NCBI GenBank assembly: GCA_947488435.1
Contig: CANKZG010000001.1
Span: 1,728,308-1,792,307, forward strand
From: an uncultured Flavobacteriaceae bacterium
Lineage (GTDB): Bacteria; Bacteroidota; Bacteroidia; Flavobacteriales; Flavobacteriaceae
Reading direction: 5' to 3'
Length of the DNA: 64,000 bases
Shown here: one piece after another, positions 51,380 to 61,142 of the stretch
How the letters are laid out: each line of letters begins with the position of its first letter
Numbering within the stretch: position 1 is the first letter of the stretch
The notes under the pieces: generated by a model
Databases searched by the model: none
Told to the model about the DNA's origin: nothing
Seen by the model: only the letters and a program-made list of their open reading frames with translations
Position numbers and translations under genes: made by a program

Positions 51380-52207
51380 GTGAATTCGAAAATTGCGATA
51401 CAAGGTATTAAAGGCTCAAACCACCATCAGGTGGCGATGAGTTATTTTGGAAAAGACATCGATTTAGTACCATGTTTGTCCTTTGATGCTTTGGTTGCTA
51501 GGCTTTTACAAAAAAAGGCCGATATCGGTATCATGGCTATCGAAAACTCTATTGCCGGTTCTATTATACCCAACTATGCGCTGGTTTATCATAACAAGCT
51601 GCATATTATTGGTGAATACTACCTGAATATACACCATAACTTAATGACCTTAAACGGAGTGAAACTAGAAGACGTGAAAGAGGTACATTCGCATCCTATG
51701 GCATTGTTGCAATGCAAGGATTTTTTCAAGCAATATCCGGATATAAAATTAGTAGAAGATGTAGATACGGCGGAGACCGCACAACGCATTCAAGAGCAAC
51801 AACTCGATACCATTGCTGCGATAGCCCCAGAGGTGGCAGCAAAACTTTATAATTTGGAAATTATCGCACCGGAAATTCAAACCATAAAAAATAATGCCAC
51901 CCGTTTTATTGTAGTTAAAACAGCGAATAAAGTAATCCCAAAGGAAGTCATTGATAAAGCCTCGCTACGCTTTGTTACAGAGCATAAACGTGGGAGTTTG
52001 GCAGCCGTTTTAAATGTAATGAGTGATTGTAATCTTAGTTTAACAAAAATCCAGTCTTTACCTATTATTGAAACTCCTTGGAAGTATGCATTTTTTGTAG
52101 ATGTAACCTTTGAATCGTATGAGCATTATGCTAAGGCAAAAGCGTTGTTGGAAATCATGGCGGAAGACTTTAGAGTATTGGGCGAATATAAAAACGAACT
52201 TTTATGA
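51380..52207 (+). CDS. pheA: Prephenate dehydratase
   Basis: A 275-residue enzyme converting prephenate to phenylpyruvate. The catalytic domain has ADIGIMAIENSIAGSI and the NNATRFIVV motif with the essential TRF; residues about 195-275 are an ACT domain (HKRGSLAAVLNVMSDCNLSL, LPIIETPWKYAFFVDV) that in the family senses phenylalanine. It lacks a fused chorismate mutase; that activity is on the DAHP synthase gene downstream. Start is GTG, just after the attenuator. It overlaps the next gene by four bases. Confidence 0.95.
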   Translation: MNSKIAIQGIKGSNHHQVAMSYFGKDIDLVPCLSFDALVARLLQKKADIGIMAIENSIAGSIIPNYALVYHNKLHIIGEYYLNIHHNLMTLNGVKLEDVKEVHSHPMALLQCKDFFKQYPDIKLVEDVDTAETAQRIQEQQLDTIAAIAPEVAAKLYNLEIIAPEIQTIKNNATRFIVVKTANKVIPKEVIDKASLRFVTEHKRGSLAAVLNVMSDCNLSLTKIQSLPIIETPWKYAFFVDVTFESYEHYAKAKALLEIMAEDFRVLGEYKNELL

Positions 52208-53349
52208 TTAGTACGGCAGATCGGTTACAAACGGTACAGGAATATTACTTCTCTAAAAAATTACGGGAAGTTCGGGGCTTACAAAGTGCCGGTCGACCTA
52301 TTATTAATATGGGGATCGGAAGTCCGGATTTACCTGCCGCTCCAGCCGTGGTTTCCGCTTTGGAAACAGCCATGCAAGATGCCGGAGCACACCAATACCA
52401 AAGCTATCAAGGACTACTGGAATTACGGGAATCGATCGCTGATTTTTATCGCACTAAATTTTCAGTAACATTGGATCCTGCAAGCGAAATTCTACCCCTT
52501 ATGGGTTCTAAAGAAGGGATCATGCATATTAGCATGGCTTTTTTAAATCCGGGAGACGAGGTACTGATTCCCAATCCGGGATATCCAACTTATAGTGCAG
52601 TAACTAAACTAGTGCAAGCCGAACCCAAGTACTACGATTTGAAGGAAACGATGGGATGGTTTCCGGATATTAATGCTTTGGAAAAAGAGGATCTTTCTAA
52701 GGTGAAATTAATGTGGGTGAGTTATCCGCATATGCCAACGGGAGCAACCGCAAACCATCAACAATTTCAGCAGCTTATTGCCTTTGCAAAAAAACACCAG
52801 ATACTGTTGGTTAATGATAACCCCTATAGTTTTGTGCTAAATACGGAACCTAGGAGTTTGTTGAAAATAGCAGGGGCAAAGGAAACTGTATTGGAATTGA
52901 ATTCGTTGAGTAAAACCTTCAATATGGCTGGCTGGCGTGTGGGGATGTTATTGGGGAGCGAAGCCCATATTAATGCGGTACTTAAAGTGAAGAGTAATAT
53001 GGACTCTGGAATGTTTTACGGAATCCAAAAAGGAGCAATAGCAGCCTTAAAAAGTGATGAAACCTGGTATAAAGAGCTCAATGCGATTTATGCTGAAAGA
53101 AGAGCATTGCTATTTGCAATGGCAGATAAACTAGGGTGTACTTATGATACAAATGCGGTTGGCATGTTTGTTTGGGCAAAACTACCAGAGAATGCGGCTT
53201 CCTGCGAAACTTTTATTGATAAGTTACTGTATGATAAAGACATTTTTATCACTCCCGGAAGTATTTTTGGAAGTAATGGAGAAGGATATATTCGTTTCTC
53301 TTTATGTGTAACGGCAATAAAAATTAAGGAAGCAATAGATCGATTATAA
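52204..53349 (+). CDS. Class I/II PLP-dependent aminotransferase (probable aromatic or prephenate aminotransferase)
   Basis: A 381-residue fold-type I aminotransferase with MGIGSPDLP, NPGYPTYSAV, VNDNPYSF and the Schiff-base lysine in NSLSKTFNMAGWRVG; RFSLC near the C-terminus carries the substrate-carboxylate Arg. In this operon it most likely makes phenylalanine and tyrosine from phenylpyruvate and hydroxyphenylpyruvate. Relatives include LL-diaminopimelate and aspartate aminotransferases, so the substrate is assigned from context. Confidence 0.88.
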   Translation: MISTADRLQTVQEYYFSKKLREVRGLQSAGRPIINMGIGSPDLPAAPAVVSALETAMQDAGAHQYQSYQGLLELRESIADFYRTKFSVTLDPASEILPLMGSKEGIMHISMAFLNPGDEVLIPNPGYPTYSAVTKLVQAEPKYYDLKETMGWFPDINALEKEDLSKVKLMWVSYPHMPTGATANHQQFQQLIAFAKKHQILLVNDNPYSFVLNTEPRSLLKIAGAKETVLELNSLSKTFNMAGWRVGMLLGSEAHINAVLKVKSNMDSGMFYGIQKGAIAALKSDETWYKELNAIYAERRALLFAMADKLGCTYDTNAVGMFVWAKLPENAASCETFIDKLLYDKDIFITPGSIFGSNGEGYIRFSLCVTAIKIKEAIDRL

Positions 53350-53394
53350 GAAAGTTAGTAAGAAGCTTTAATTCGGATATTTTGGAATAAGCAT

Positions 53395-54243
53395 ATGAAT
53401 GTATTTGTAATAGGAATTGGTTTGATTGGAGGCTCTATGGTAAAGGATATCAAAATTGCATATCCTGATACTACCGTTTATGGTATTGACGCCAATGAAG
53501 CACATTTGGAAGAAGCATTTTCCTTGGGGCTTATTGATAAAAAATCGAGTTATGCAGAATTATCAGTTGCAGATGTAGTTATTGTAAGTATTCCGGTAGA
53601 CGCAACTCTAAAAGAGTTGCCAAAAATATTGGATGGCGTACAAGAAACCGCTATTGTTTTTGATGTGGGTTCTACCAAACTTCAGGTATGTGAGCATATT
53701 GCATCCCACCCCAAGCGAAGAAATTTTTTGGCAAGTCATCCTATTTCCGGAACAGAGTTTTCTGGACCAACCGCAGCCATTGAAGGTTTGTACAAGGGAA
53801 AAACCAACATCATTTGTGAGGTAGAAAAAACAGCGTTTCGATTACAAGAAAAAGCGCTAGAGATCTTTCAAAAATTGGGTATGCGAATCCGGTATATGAA
53901 TCCAGAAGCACACGACAAGCATATTGCCTATGTATCGCACTTATCGCATATCAGTTCTTTTATGTTGGGAAAAACAGTGATTGAAAAAGAAAAAAATGAA
54001 CGCGATATTTTCGATATGGCGGGAAGTGGTTTTGAAAGTACGGTGCGCTTAGCGAAAAGCTCTCCGGCAATGTGGACTCCGATCTTTGAGTTTAATAAAG
54101 AGAACGTAGTGGAAACCTTGGAAGAGTATATTCAAAATTTAGAGCATTTTAAACAAATGTTGGAAACGGATGATTATGCAGGAATTTATAATGCCATGGA
54201 AGAAACAAATAGAATTAAAGAGATTTTAAAAGGAATATCTTAA
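53395..54243 (+). CDS. tyrA: Prephenate dehydrogenase
   Basis: A 282-residue NAD-dependent enzyme converting prephenate to 4-hydroxyphenylpyruvate. It opens with the Rossmann motif VIGIGLIGGSM, has DVGSTK, SHPISGTEFSGP and the substrate-binding segment HDKHIAYVSHLSHISSFML with its paired His residues. No ACT or fused chorismate mutase domain is present. Confidence 0.95.
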   Translation: MNVFVIGIGLIGGSMVKDIKIAYPDTTVYGIDANEAHLEEAFSLGLIDKKSSYAELSVADVVIVSIPVDATLKELPKILDGVQETAIVFDVGSTKLQVCEHIASHPKRRNFLASHPISGTEFSGPTAAIEGLYKGKTNIICEVEKTAFRLQEKALEIFQKLGMRIRYMNPEAHDKHIAYVSHLSHISSFMLGKTVIEKEKNERDIFDMAGSGFESTVRLAKSSPAMWTPIFEFNKENVVETLEEYIQNLEHFKQMLETDDYAGIYNAMEETNRIKEILKGIS

Positions 54244-54293
54244 ACGATAGCAATTAAAATAATACAAAATAGATAACGATAAAAATTGAACTA

Positions 54294-55376
54294 GTGGAGA
54301 ACTCGAAAAAATTAAGAACCTGGTTAGATGATATGGGATTGGAACATCCCTTAGTAATTGCGGGACCTTGTAGTGCAGAAACGGAAGAACAAGTACTGAA
54401 AGTAGCACACGAATTAAAAGATACCGATGTAAGCTATTACCGTGCCGGTATATGGAAACCCAGAACGCGCCCGGGAAATTTTGAAGGGGTTGGTGCTATT
54501 GGTTTAAAATGGTTGCAGAAGGTAAAAGAAGAAACCGGATTGAAAACGGCAACAGAAGTTGCCAATAGAGCACATGTGCAACTAGCTTTGGAACACGATG
54601 TAGATCTACTATGGATTGGAGCGCGTTCTACCGTTAGCCCATTTATTGTTCAGGAGATTGCAGATGCTTTGGAGGGGACGGATAAGGTAGTACTAATTAA
54701 GAACCCTGTAAACCCCGATTTACCCCTATGGTTGGGTGCTGTGGAGCGACTGCATACCGCCAATATTGAAAAATTAGGGGTAATACACCGCGGATTTTCT
54801 ACCTACGAAAAAACCAAATATCGAAATATTCCAGAATGGCAATTGGCGATAGAATTGCAGAGTCGTTTCCCAGATTTGCCCTTAATTAATGATCCATCAC
54901 ATATTACTGGAAAACGAGATATGATTTTTGATGTATCGCAAACCGCTTTAGATCTTAATTTTGACGGTTTAATGATCGAGACGCATACAGATCCAGATAA
55001 TGCATGGAGTGATGCGGCACAACAGGTAACCCCTTCAAGATTGGTACAAATTATGGAAGACCTTAAAATTAGAAAAGAAACGGACGTTGAGCTGGATTAC
55101 AATACAAAAATGAGTACGCTTCGCGCTCAGATTGATGTAATTGATAATCAGCTCATCGAAACTTTAGGAAAACGAATGAAAGTTTCAGATACAATTGGAG
55201 CCCTAAAAAAAGAACGTAATGTAGCCGTATTGCAGACCAATAGATGGAATGCAATATTGGGTAATATGATTCTGGAAGGAGAATCCAAAGGCCTAAGTGA
55301 GGAATTTGTGTTGCGGATGTTCAAGGCAATTCACCAGGAATCGATCAATCATCAAGAGAAGATAATTAAAGGTTAG
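54294..55376 (+). CDS. Bifunctional DAHP synthase / chorismate mutase (type II, AroQ)
   Basis: A 360-residue fusion, starting at GTG. Residues about 1-265 are a type I beta DAHP synthase (VIAGPCSAETEEQV, AGIWKPRTRPGNFEG, LWIGARSTV, LPLINDPSHITGKR, DGLMIETHTDPDNAWSD); residues about 280-360 are an AroQ chorismate mutase (MSTLRAQIDVIDNQLIETLG, KRMKVSDTIGALKKE). It provides the first shikimate step and the chorismate-to-prephenate step feeding pheA and tyrA. A terminator follows six bases after the stop. Confidence 0.96.
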   Translation: MENSKKLRTWLDDMGLEHPLVIAGPCSAETEEQVLKVAHELKDTDVSYYRAGIWKPRTRPGNFEGVGAIGLKWLQKVKEETGLKTATEVANRAHVQLALEHDVDLLWIGARSTVSPFIVQEIADALEGTDKVVLIKNPVNPDLPLWLGAVERLHTANIEKLGVIHRGFSTYEKTKYRNIPEWQLAIELQSRFPDLPLINDPSHITGKRDMIFDVSQTALDLNFDGLMIETHTDPDNAWSDAAQQVTPSRLVQIMEDLKIRKETDVELDYNTKMSTLRAQIDVIDNQLIETLGKRMKVSDTIGALKKERNVAVLQTNRWNAILGNMILEGESKGLSEEFVLRMFKAIHQESINHQEKIIKG

Positions 55377-55381
55377 TATAT

Positions 55382-55413
55382 AAACCCCAATGAAAATTGG
55401 GGTTTTTCTTTTT
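55382..55413 (+). terminator. Intrinsic terminator ending the Phe/Tyr operon
   Basis: A 10-bp perfect stem AAACCCCAAT / ATTGGGGTTT with a GAAA tetraloop followed by TTTTTCTTTTT. Confidence 0.92.
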
Positions 55414-55473
55414 GCAAACTGTAACAATATTCATTTTATGGTGTCTCTTTGTATATACAGAAACACAGAACCT

Positions 55474-56145
55474 ATGAAACGTATACTATTACTTTATTGC
55501 CTATTTATATCCGTACATACATTTGCTCAGGATATCATTGAAAAAAATGTGGGGGATTTCCATACCATTAAAGTATTTGATCTTATTGAAGTAAACCTCA
55601 TTAAATCTGAGGAGAACAAAGTGCTGATAAAAGGTGAAAATGTCTATGACCTTAAAATCGTTAATAAAAATGGCGTACTTAAGGTTCGCATGGGCGTAGA
55701 TAAAATTTTTCAAGGGGAAGATACCTTTGTGGAAGTGCATTATACCGATCTGGATGTTATTGATGGCAATGAGGGAGCTAAAATTGTAGCCAATGCGGTA
55801 ATAAAACAAAATACAATTGCCCTAAGAGCGCAAGAAGGCGCTCAGATTAAGATAGGTTTGGATGTAAATCATTTAGAAGTACGTTCGGTAACCGGAGGAA
55901 TTATAGATGCTGCAGGTTTAGCTACAAATCAAGAAGTGGTGTTAAATACCGGAGGTATTTTTGAAGGTCGGGAATTACATACAGAAACGGCAAAAATAAA
56001 GATTACGGCAGCAGGAGAGGCAGATGTGTATGCTACAGAAAAAGTAGACATCAATGTAAAAGCTGGAGGAGATGTGTATGTGTATGGAAACCCTAAAGAA
56101 GTGAATAAAAGCACCTTTGCTGGTGGGCGGGTTTACGTACGATAA
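55474..56145 (+). CDS. Secreted head-GIN domain protein
   Basis: A 223-residue exported protein with a signal peptide MKRILLLYCLFISVHTFAQ. I set the start at 55474 because a longer frame would begin inside the loop of the preceding terminator. The body is a repetitive beta structure with GIN-type features (FHTIKVFDLIEVNLIKSEEN, VLIKGENVYDLKI, INVKAGGDVYVYGNPKEV). It is related in fold to the lipoprotein at 39978. Role unknown; a strong terminator follows. Confidence 0.83.
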   Translation: MKRILLLYCLFISVHTFAQDIIEKNVGDFHTIKVFDLIEVNLIKSEENKVLIKGENVYDLKIVNKNGVLKVRMGVDKIFQGEDTFVEVHYTDLDVIDGNEGAKIVANAVIKQNTIALRAQEGAQIKIGLDVNHLEVRSVTGGIIDAAGLATNQEVVLNTGGIFEGRELHTETAKIKITAAGEADVYATEKVDINVKAGGDVYVYGNPKEVNKSTFAGGRVYVR

Positions 56146-56177
56146 TAAAAGGGGAATGTTATATAGTGGATTATAGT

Positions 56178-56213
56178 AAAAAGGGCTTATTACTTTAGTA
56201 ATAAGCCCTTTTT
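56178..56213. terminator. Bidirectional terminator
   Basis: A perfect 16-bp inverted repeat AAAAAGGGCTTATTAC / GTAATAAGCCCTTTTT with loop TTTA, between two convergent genes. Confidence 0.92.
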
Positions 56214-56232
56214 CAGTATAAAACTCTTCTTG

Positions 56233-57042
56233 TTAGCGTACGGAAAAATCAAATACAGATTGGTTGGATCTTCCTTGTGGTACTTGCCCTTGATAAATAA
56301 AAGCATACTCTCCAGGAGGTAAATTTGCAGGGATCACCTTAAACTTATTTCCCTCTATTTCTTCAATCGAGAATTCTAAAGCATATTTAGGGTCTATGCC
56401 TTCTGAGCTTGAAACCCAACTGGATTTTCCTGTAATAACTTCTCTTAAGTTCTTTTTTTCCTTTACCGTTAGTTTTACTAGAACAAACTCATTAGGATTG
56501 CTTGCAGTTCTAAACCACCAATTGTAAAAACCTGCCTGCTGTCCTTGTCCGGTTTGTAAATTGTCAACCTCAGTAGTTGATGGATCAAAAATAAAGGTGA
56601 ATTCTGCGTTTCCACTAATCACATTATTGGATCTCGTTTTAGGTAAACGTGCCTTTTGTTTTGAATTAATTAAACCAGATACTAATTTTTGTGCTACTTT
56701 GTTATTACTGGATCCTGAAAAAACAGTCGGTTGTACCAATTTAGATTCTCCATCATCATTAAGGTAATAGATGCCTGTTTTTGATTTGGTATTTTGCTTT
56801 GACTTTTCAAGAATAAGAGACATTATCTCTGAGGATACACCTGCTTTTTTAAGTTTTGAAAGTGCAGCAATCGAAGTTTCAAATTTAACGTCTGAGGTGT
56901 TAATTTTATCGATGATCAGATAATCATCAAATCCCAATTCTACCATTTCTATTACTGCCTGGTTGGTTATGGTTTCTTGCGCAATTGCAATATTAAAAAT
57001 CAGCAATACTAGAAGAGTGGTTAAACATTTAAGTTTTTTCAT
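56233..57042 (-). CDS. Secreted protein of unknown function, 269 residues
   Basis: Unrecognised family. A signal peptide (MKKLKCLTTLLVLLIFNIAIAQ) is followed by a helical section resembling short degenerate repeats (AVIEMVELGFDDYLIIDKIN, IAALSKLKKAGVSSEIMSLI), a Ser/Lys-rich linker, and a beta-rich C-terminal half (FTFIFDPSTTEVDNL, VLVKLTVKEKKNLREV, PANLPPGEYAFIYQG). A periplasmic or surface location is likely. Confidence 0.78.
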   Translation of the reverse strand: MKKLKCLTTLLVLLIFNIAIAQETITNQAVIEMVELGFDDYLIIDKINTSDVKFETSIAALSKLKKAGVSSEIMSLILEKSKQNTKSKTGIYYLNDDGESKLVQPTVFSGSSNNKVAQKLVSGLINSKQKARLPKTRSNNVISGNAEFTFIFDPSTTEVDNLQTGQGQQAGFYNWWFRTASNPNEFVLVKLTVKEKKNLREVITGKSSWVSSSEGIDPKYALEFSIEEIEGNKFKVIPANLPPGEYAFIYQGQVPQGRSNQSVFDFSVR

Positions 57043-57200
57043 TTCGGTGTATATTTATGTTTGTGTTTCAATATTATAATATTTCTCAATAAAACAAAAG
57101 CTATTCTACAGCAATGTCGCGAAATTCACGGTAATTTAATTTTGAAGAAAGTATAAACTCGAAATATGGCGTAAAACCTCTCAAAGTACTAAGAATTCAA

Positions 57201-57641
57201 CTATCTTTTAAAAATGTAACGCGTAATAAAAATCCCGCTTCCATCGCCTTTTCCGGAATCACTTTCTACAGCACTTGTTACAAAAGCAAGTTCCCAACCT
57301 TCGGAAACCATTGCATTAATTTTAGAACTTATAAGTGCATCATTCGCTGCAATATTTTGAAATCGAATACCACCAATGTTGAAGAAATTCAACAATTTAG
57401 TTTCTTCGAAGTTCTTGACACGAATGTCTGACCTTTTGGATTTGTTGCGGGTATTATCTTGATCCGTTTGCTCACTAGTGTAAGCTCTATAATCTTTAGC
57501 TTCGGTTGCACTTATCAATCTGGACCTTCCAAGACCACTAGAAACGATAGATTCAACGCTGGTAATAACCTTGTATTCCTGCGCTTTTCCTTCTGTCATA
57601 ATAATCAAAAAGAGAAGTAAGGGTATAAAAAATGCTTTCAT
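57201..57641 (-). CDS. Secreted protein of unknown function, 146 residues
   Basis: Unrecognised beyond a faint DUF4177-like pattern at the end (INAMVSEGWELAFVTSAVES, then GIFITRYIFKR). A signal peptide ends near EGKAQ. The middle is polar and rich in Arg, Lys and Asp. It lies 158 bases upstream of the start of the similarly oriented secreted protein at 56233; the gap between them shows no terminator, so the two may be co-transcribed. Confidence 0.72.
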   Translation of the reverse strand: MKAFFIPLLLFLIIMTEGKAQEYKVITSVESIVSSGLGRSRLISATEAKDYRAYTSEQTDQDNTRNKSKRSDIRVKNFEETKLLNFFNIGGIRFQNIAANDALISSKINAMVSEGWELAFVTSAVESDSGKGDGSGIFITRYIFKR

Positions 57642-57741
57642 AAGTTAGTTTGGTGTTATGTTAGTGGTACAGATTCTAGTAAAGATATAAGATAGAGTTT
57701 TAGGATTGTTGTTTCTTTGTATAAAATGCACGAAACCCTTT

Positions 57742-58692
57742 ATGAAAGGAACGATTTATAAATCAACCGGTAGTTGGTATACCGTAAAAACGGATGACGG
57801 AAAATTCTATACGTGTAGAATTAAAGGTAAATTCCGCATTAAAGGTATTAAAAGTACCAACCCAATTGCTGTAGGTGATGTGGTTGGTTTTAAAATTGAA
57901 CAGTTAGGAGACGAGACCATTGGTGTTATTTCAGAAATAGAAGATCGTAAAAATTACATCATACGGAAATCGGTTAATCTTTCAAAGCAAACCCATATAA
58001 TAGCTGCAAATTTAGATCAGGTTTTCTTGCTGGTTACGTTAAACAACCCAACGACCTATACTAGTTTTATTGATCGATTTCTAGTGACTTCAGAAGCTTA
58101 TGAAATTCCGGTGATATTACTTTTTAATAAAATGGACACCTATACTGCTGAACAGTCAGTAGATATCCAATACCTCATGACGTTGTATGAAAGTATTGGA
58201 TATCGTTGTTTGGAGTTATCTGCTAAAAATGGCGATAACGTCGCTAAGGTTAAGGCAATGATGCTTGGTAAAACGAGTATGTTTTCTGGACATTCTGGGG
58301 TGGGAAAATCTACACTTGTTAACGCTATAGAGCCGCAGTTAGAACTAAAAACGTCGGCAATATCAGAACAACATCTTCAAGGCCAGCATACCACTACTTT
58401 TGCTGAAATGTACGATCTAAGTTTTGATGCCCGTATTGTAGACACACCTGGAATCAAAGGCTTTGGTATTGTAGACATGGAGCGTCAAGAAATAGGAGAT
58501 TATTTCCCTGAATTTTTTAATTTAAAGCAGGATTGTAAATTTAACAATTGTCTGCATTTGGACGAACCTAAATGTGCCGTCAAAATGGCATTAGAGGAGA
58601 ATAAATTGCCTTGGAGTCGCTATCGAAGTTATGTGCAAATGATAGAAGGCGATGAGGAAAATTATAGGGTAAATAACTATGATCCAAAATAG
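57742..58692 (+). CDS. rsgA: Ribosome small-subunit-dependent GTPase A
   Basis: A 316-residue circularly permuted GTPase that helps mature the 30S subunit. The order is an N-terminal OB fold, then G4 (LLFNKMD), G1 (GHSGVGKST), G3 (DTPGIKGFG) and a C-terminal zinc finger (CKFNNCLHLDEPKC). I start it at the ATG at 57742 (MKGTIYKSTGSWY), where the family usually begins. The next gene starts directly after its stop. Confidence 0.96.
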   Translation: MKGTIYKSTGSWYTVKTDDGKFYTCRIKGKFRIKGIKSTNPIAVGDVVGFKIEQLGDETIGVISEIEDRKNYIIRKSVNLSKQTHIIAANLDQVFLLVTLNNPTTYTSFIDRFLVTSEAYEIPVILLFNKMDTYTAEQSVDIQYLMTLYESIGYRCLELSAKNGDNVAKVKAMMLGKTSMFSGHSGVGKSTLVNAIEPQLELKTSAISEQHLQGQHTTTFAEMYDLSFDARIVDTPGIKGFGIVDMERQEIGDYFPEFFNLKQDCKFNNCLHLDEPKCAVKMALEENKLPWSRYRSYVQMIEGDEENYRVNNYDPK

Positions 58693-59145
58693 ATGAGAGT
58701 TGTTGTACAGCGTGTGAGCCATGCCAGTGTTAGGGTAGACGGAGTATCAGTGGCTTCTATAGGTAAAGGTCTCCTACTTCTTTTGGGTATTGAAGATGAC
58801 GATAATGAAGAAGATATTCTGTGGTTGACGCAGAAAGTTGCGAAACTTCGAATTTTTAATGATGCCGAAGGGTTAATGAACTTGTCTGTAAATGATGTGC
58901 AGGGTGAGGCTTTGGTAGTGAGTCAGTTTACACTTTTTGCTGCTACTAAAAAAGGAAATCGGCCGTCCTATATTCGAGCTTCTAAACCGCCAGTTGCAGT
59001 TCCTTTGTACGAACGATTTGTATTAGAATTAGAGCGTTGTTTGGGTAAAAAGGTTGGCACCGGAATTTTTGGTGCGGACATGAAAGTAGATTTGTTAAAC
59101 GACGGGCCTGTAACGATTATAATTGACACAAAAGCGAAAGAATAG
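58693..59145 (+). CDS. dtd: D-aminoacyl-tRNA deacylase
   Basis: A 150-residue enzyme that hydrolyses D-amino acids and glycine mischarged on tRNAs. Family signatures are VVQRVSHASVRVDG, VVSQFTLFA with catalytic-site residues, NRPSYIRASKPPVA and NDGPVTIIID. It follows rsgA without a gap, and the two probably form one transcript concerned with translation quality. Confidence 0.97.
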   Translation: MRVVVQRVSHASVRVDGVSVASIGKGLLLLLGIEDDDNEEDILWLTQKVAKLRIFNDAEGLMNLSVNDVQGEALVVSQFTLFAATKKGNRPSYIRASKPPVAVPLYERFVLELERCLGKKVGTGIFGADMKVDLLNDGPVTIIIDTKAKE

Positions 59146-59241
59146 CTAATTTTATCGGGTTTGTTTGGTTTTAGGTACGAAATAAAGTAATTTAACGTTG
59201 TTTTAACAAAATCCATACCCGAACCAATTTTTATCCCATCT

Positions 59242-61137
59242 ATGCGTCTTTTTTTTGCATTTCTCTTGCTAAGCTACAGTGCTTTAGCCCAAAACTCCAG
59301 TCTTTCTGCAAATACCTTAAGTAAAAATTTAACTGATAATGCTAACGCCGTGGTCCGCTTAGATAAAACGGAAGTAACACTGGTTTCCAAAAGTAAAATG
59401 TTAGTTACCGAAAAACGAATTATTACGGTATTAAAATCTGCAGGAGAGCGCGCTATCAATCCTTATGCATATTATGATTTAGTTACAAAAATTAAAGATA
59501 TAGAAGCAAAAATATATGATGCTTCAGGGAATGAAATAAAGAAAATCAAGAAAAAAGATTTTAAAGATATTAGTGCGGTAAGTGGTGGGACTTTATACGG
59601 AGATTCGCGTCTTAAGTATTTTGAATATTCCGCGGTAGCCTATCCTTACACCATTGCTTTTAGCCATACCTATGAAACTTCAAATACCGCTTTTCTTCCT
59701 GTTTGGTCGCCCATCGATGAATATATGGTAAGTACCGAAAGAAGCAGTTATACATTGAATAATCCGACAGGAATGGAACTTCGCAAAAAGGAGAAGAATT
59801 TTGAGGGATACCCTATTAGGAATACATCAACAGGAAACAACTTGCATTACGAACTTATAAATATACCTGCTGAAAAAGCAGAAATGCTCAGTCCTGCATT
59901 TTTTGAAATAGAGCCAAGCCTAATGGTGGGATTAAATGATTTTCATTTGGCAGGAGTTGATGGTGCAGGAGCCGATTGGAAGAGTTTTGGCGCTTGGCAA
60001 TACAATAGTTTAATAGCAAAAAGAGATGAATTATCCGAAGCAACCAAAGCTAAGATGGATGCTTTGGTAAAAGGTATTGACGATCCTTTGGAGAAAGCCA
60101 AAAAAATATACCAATATGTACAGGATAATACGAGGTATATCAGTGTGCAATTGGGTATAGGCGGTTGGATGCCGATTTCGGCTCAAGAGGTAGACGAGGT
60201 TAAATACGGTGACTGCAAAGGACTAACTAATTATACTAAGGCATTACTGAAAACACAGGGAATCGAATCGTATTATAGTGTAGTCTGGTCTGGAGATACC
60301 AAGCGAAGTATGGAGTCAGATTTCGCTTCAATGCAAGGCAATCATGTTATTTTAAATATTCCCAGAGAAGAAGGTGACGTTTGGTTGGAATGCACGAGTC
60401 AGCAAATACCTTTCGGGTTTTTGAGTGATTTTACGGATGACAGAGATGTTTTGGTAATAACACCTGAAGGAGGCCTTGTAAAACATACGCCTGCCTATTT
60501 GAATGAAGAAAACAAGAAGATTACCAAAGCGGCATATGCCATTAACGATAACGGAACGCTTACTGGAAATGTCCTAATTAATAGTCATGGTATTCAATAC
60601 GATAATCGCAATAGTATCGCAGGGCTTTCAGAAAAAAGAAGAGATCAATATTATAAGGAGTATTGGAGTAACATTAATGGGGTTACTATTAAAGATGTAA
60701 AACTTCTAAATAACAAAGAGAAAGTGCAATTTATAGAAGTAATCAATGTAGAAGCTCCTGCTTATGCAAATAAGGTGGGAGACGAATTACTATTCGCTAT
60801 AAATTCTTTTGATGCAAAAAACTTTGTGCCAAATCGCTATCGCAATAGAAAACAACCTTTAGAAATAGCTCGCGGCTATTTGGACGAAGATACTTTTACA
60901 GTAACCTTACCTGCCTCCTATGAAATAGACAACTTACCAGAAGCGATTACTGTTGAGAATCAGTTTGGGAGTTACAAAGTAAGCATCGAGCGTAAAGCAG
61001 CTAATGAATTGGTGTATCAGCGGCAATTGTTGATAAAGAAAGGTAGGTATGCGAAGGAAGCTTATAACGACTATAGGAATTTTAGAAGAGCCGTTTCCAA
61101 AGGAGATAATTTGAAATTAATATTGACCAAAAAATAA
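59242..61137 (+). CDS. DUF3857 / transglutaminase-like exported protein, intact catalytic Cys
   Basis: 631 residues with a signal peptide MRLFFAFLLLSYSALAQ. Residues about 50-230 are DUF3857, about 270-400 a transglutaminase-like core with Cys325 (KYGDCKGLTNYTKAL) and His368 (GNHVILNI), with Glu383 (WLECTS) where Asp is more usual. The C-terminal part is DUF2569/DUF3858-like beta structure. These proteins are common in Bacteroidota; whether they act as peptidases or cross-linkers is unknown. Its paralogue follows after 5 bases. Confidence 0.85.
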   Translation: MRLFFAFLLLSYSALAQNSSLSANTLSKNLTDNANAVVRLDKTEVTLVSKSKMLVTEKRIITVLKSAGERAINPYAYYDLVTKIKDIEAKIYDASGNEIKKIKKKDFKDISAVSGGTLYGDSRLKYFEYSAVAYPYTIAFSHTYETSNTAFLPVWSPIDEYMVSTERSSYTLNNPTGMELRKKEKNFEGYPIRNTSTGNNLHYELINIPAEKAEMLSPAFFEIEPSLMVGLNDFHLAGVDGAGADWKSFGAWQYNSLIAKRDELSEATKAKMDALVKGIDDPLEKAKKIYQYVQDNTRYISVQLGIGGWMPISAQEVDEVKYGDCKGLTNYTKALLKTQGIESYYSVVWSGDTKRSMESDFASMQGNHVILNIPREEGDVWLECTSQQIPFGFLSDFTDDRDVLVITPEGGLVKHTPAYLNEENKKITKAAYAINDNGTLTGNVLINSHGIQYDNRNSIAGLSEKRRDQYYKEYWSNINGVTIKDVKLLNNKEKVQFIEVINVEAPAYANKVGDELLFAINSFDAKNFVPNRYRNRKQPLEIARGYLDEDTFTVTLPASYEIDNLPEAITVENQFGSYKVSIERKAANELVYQRQLLIKKGRYAKEAYNDYRNFRRAVSKGDNLKLILTKK

Positions 61138-61142
61138 CAACC

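Noticed and set aside
55390-55473. An N-terminal extension of the GIN-domain protein
   Set aside because: It would start in the loop of the preceding terminator and would bury a good signal peptide; the ATG at 55474 is the natural start.
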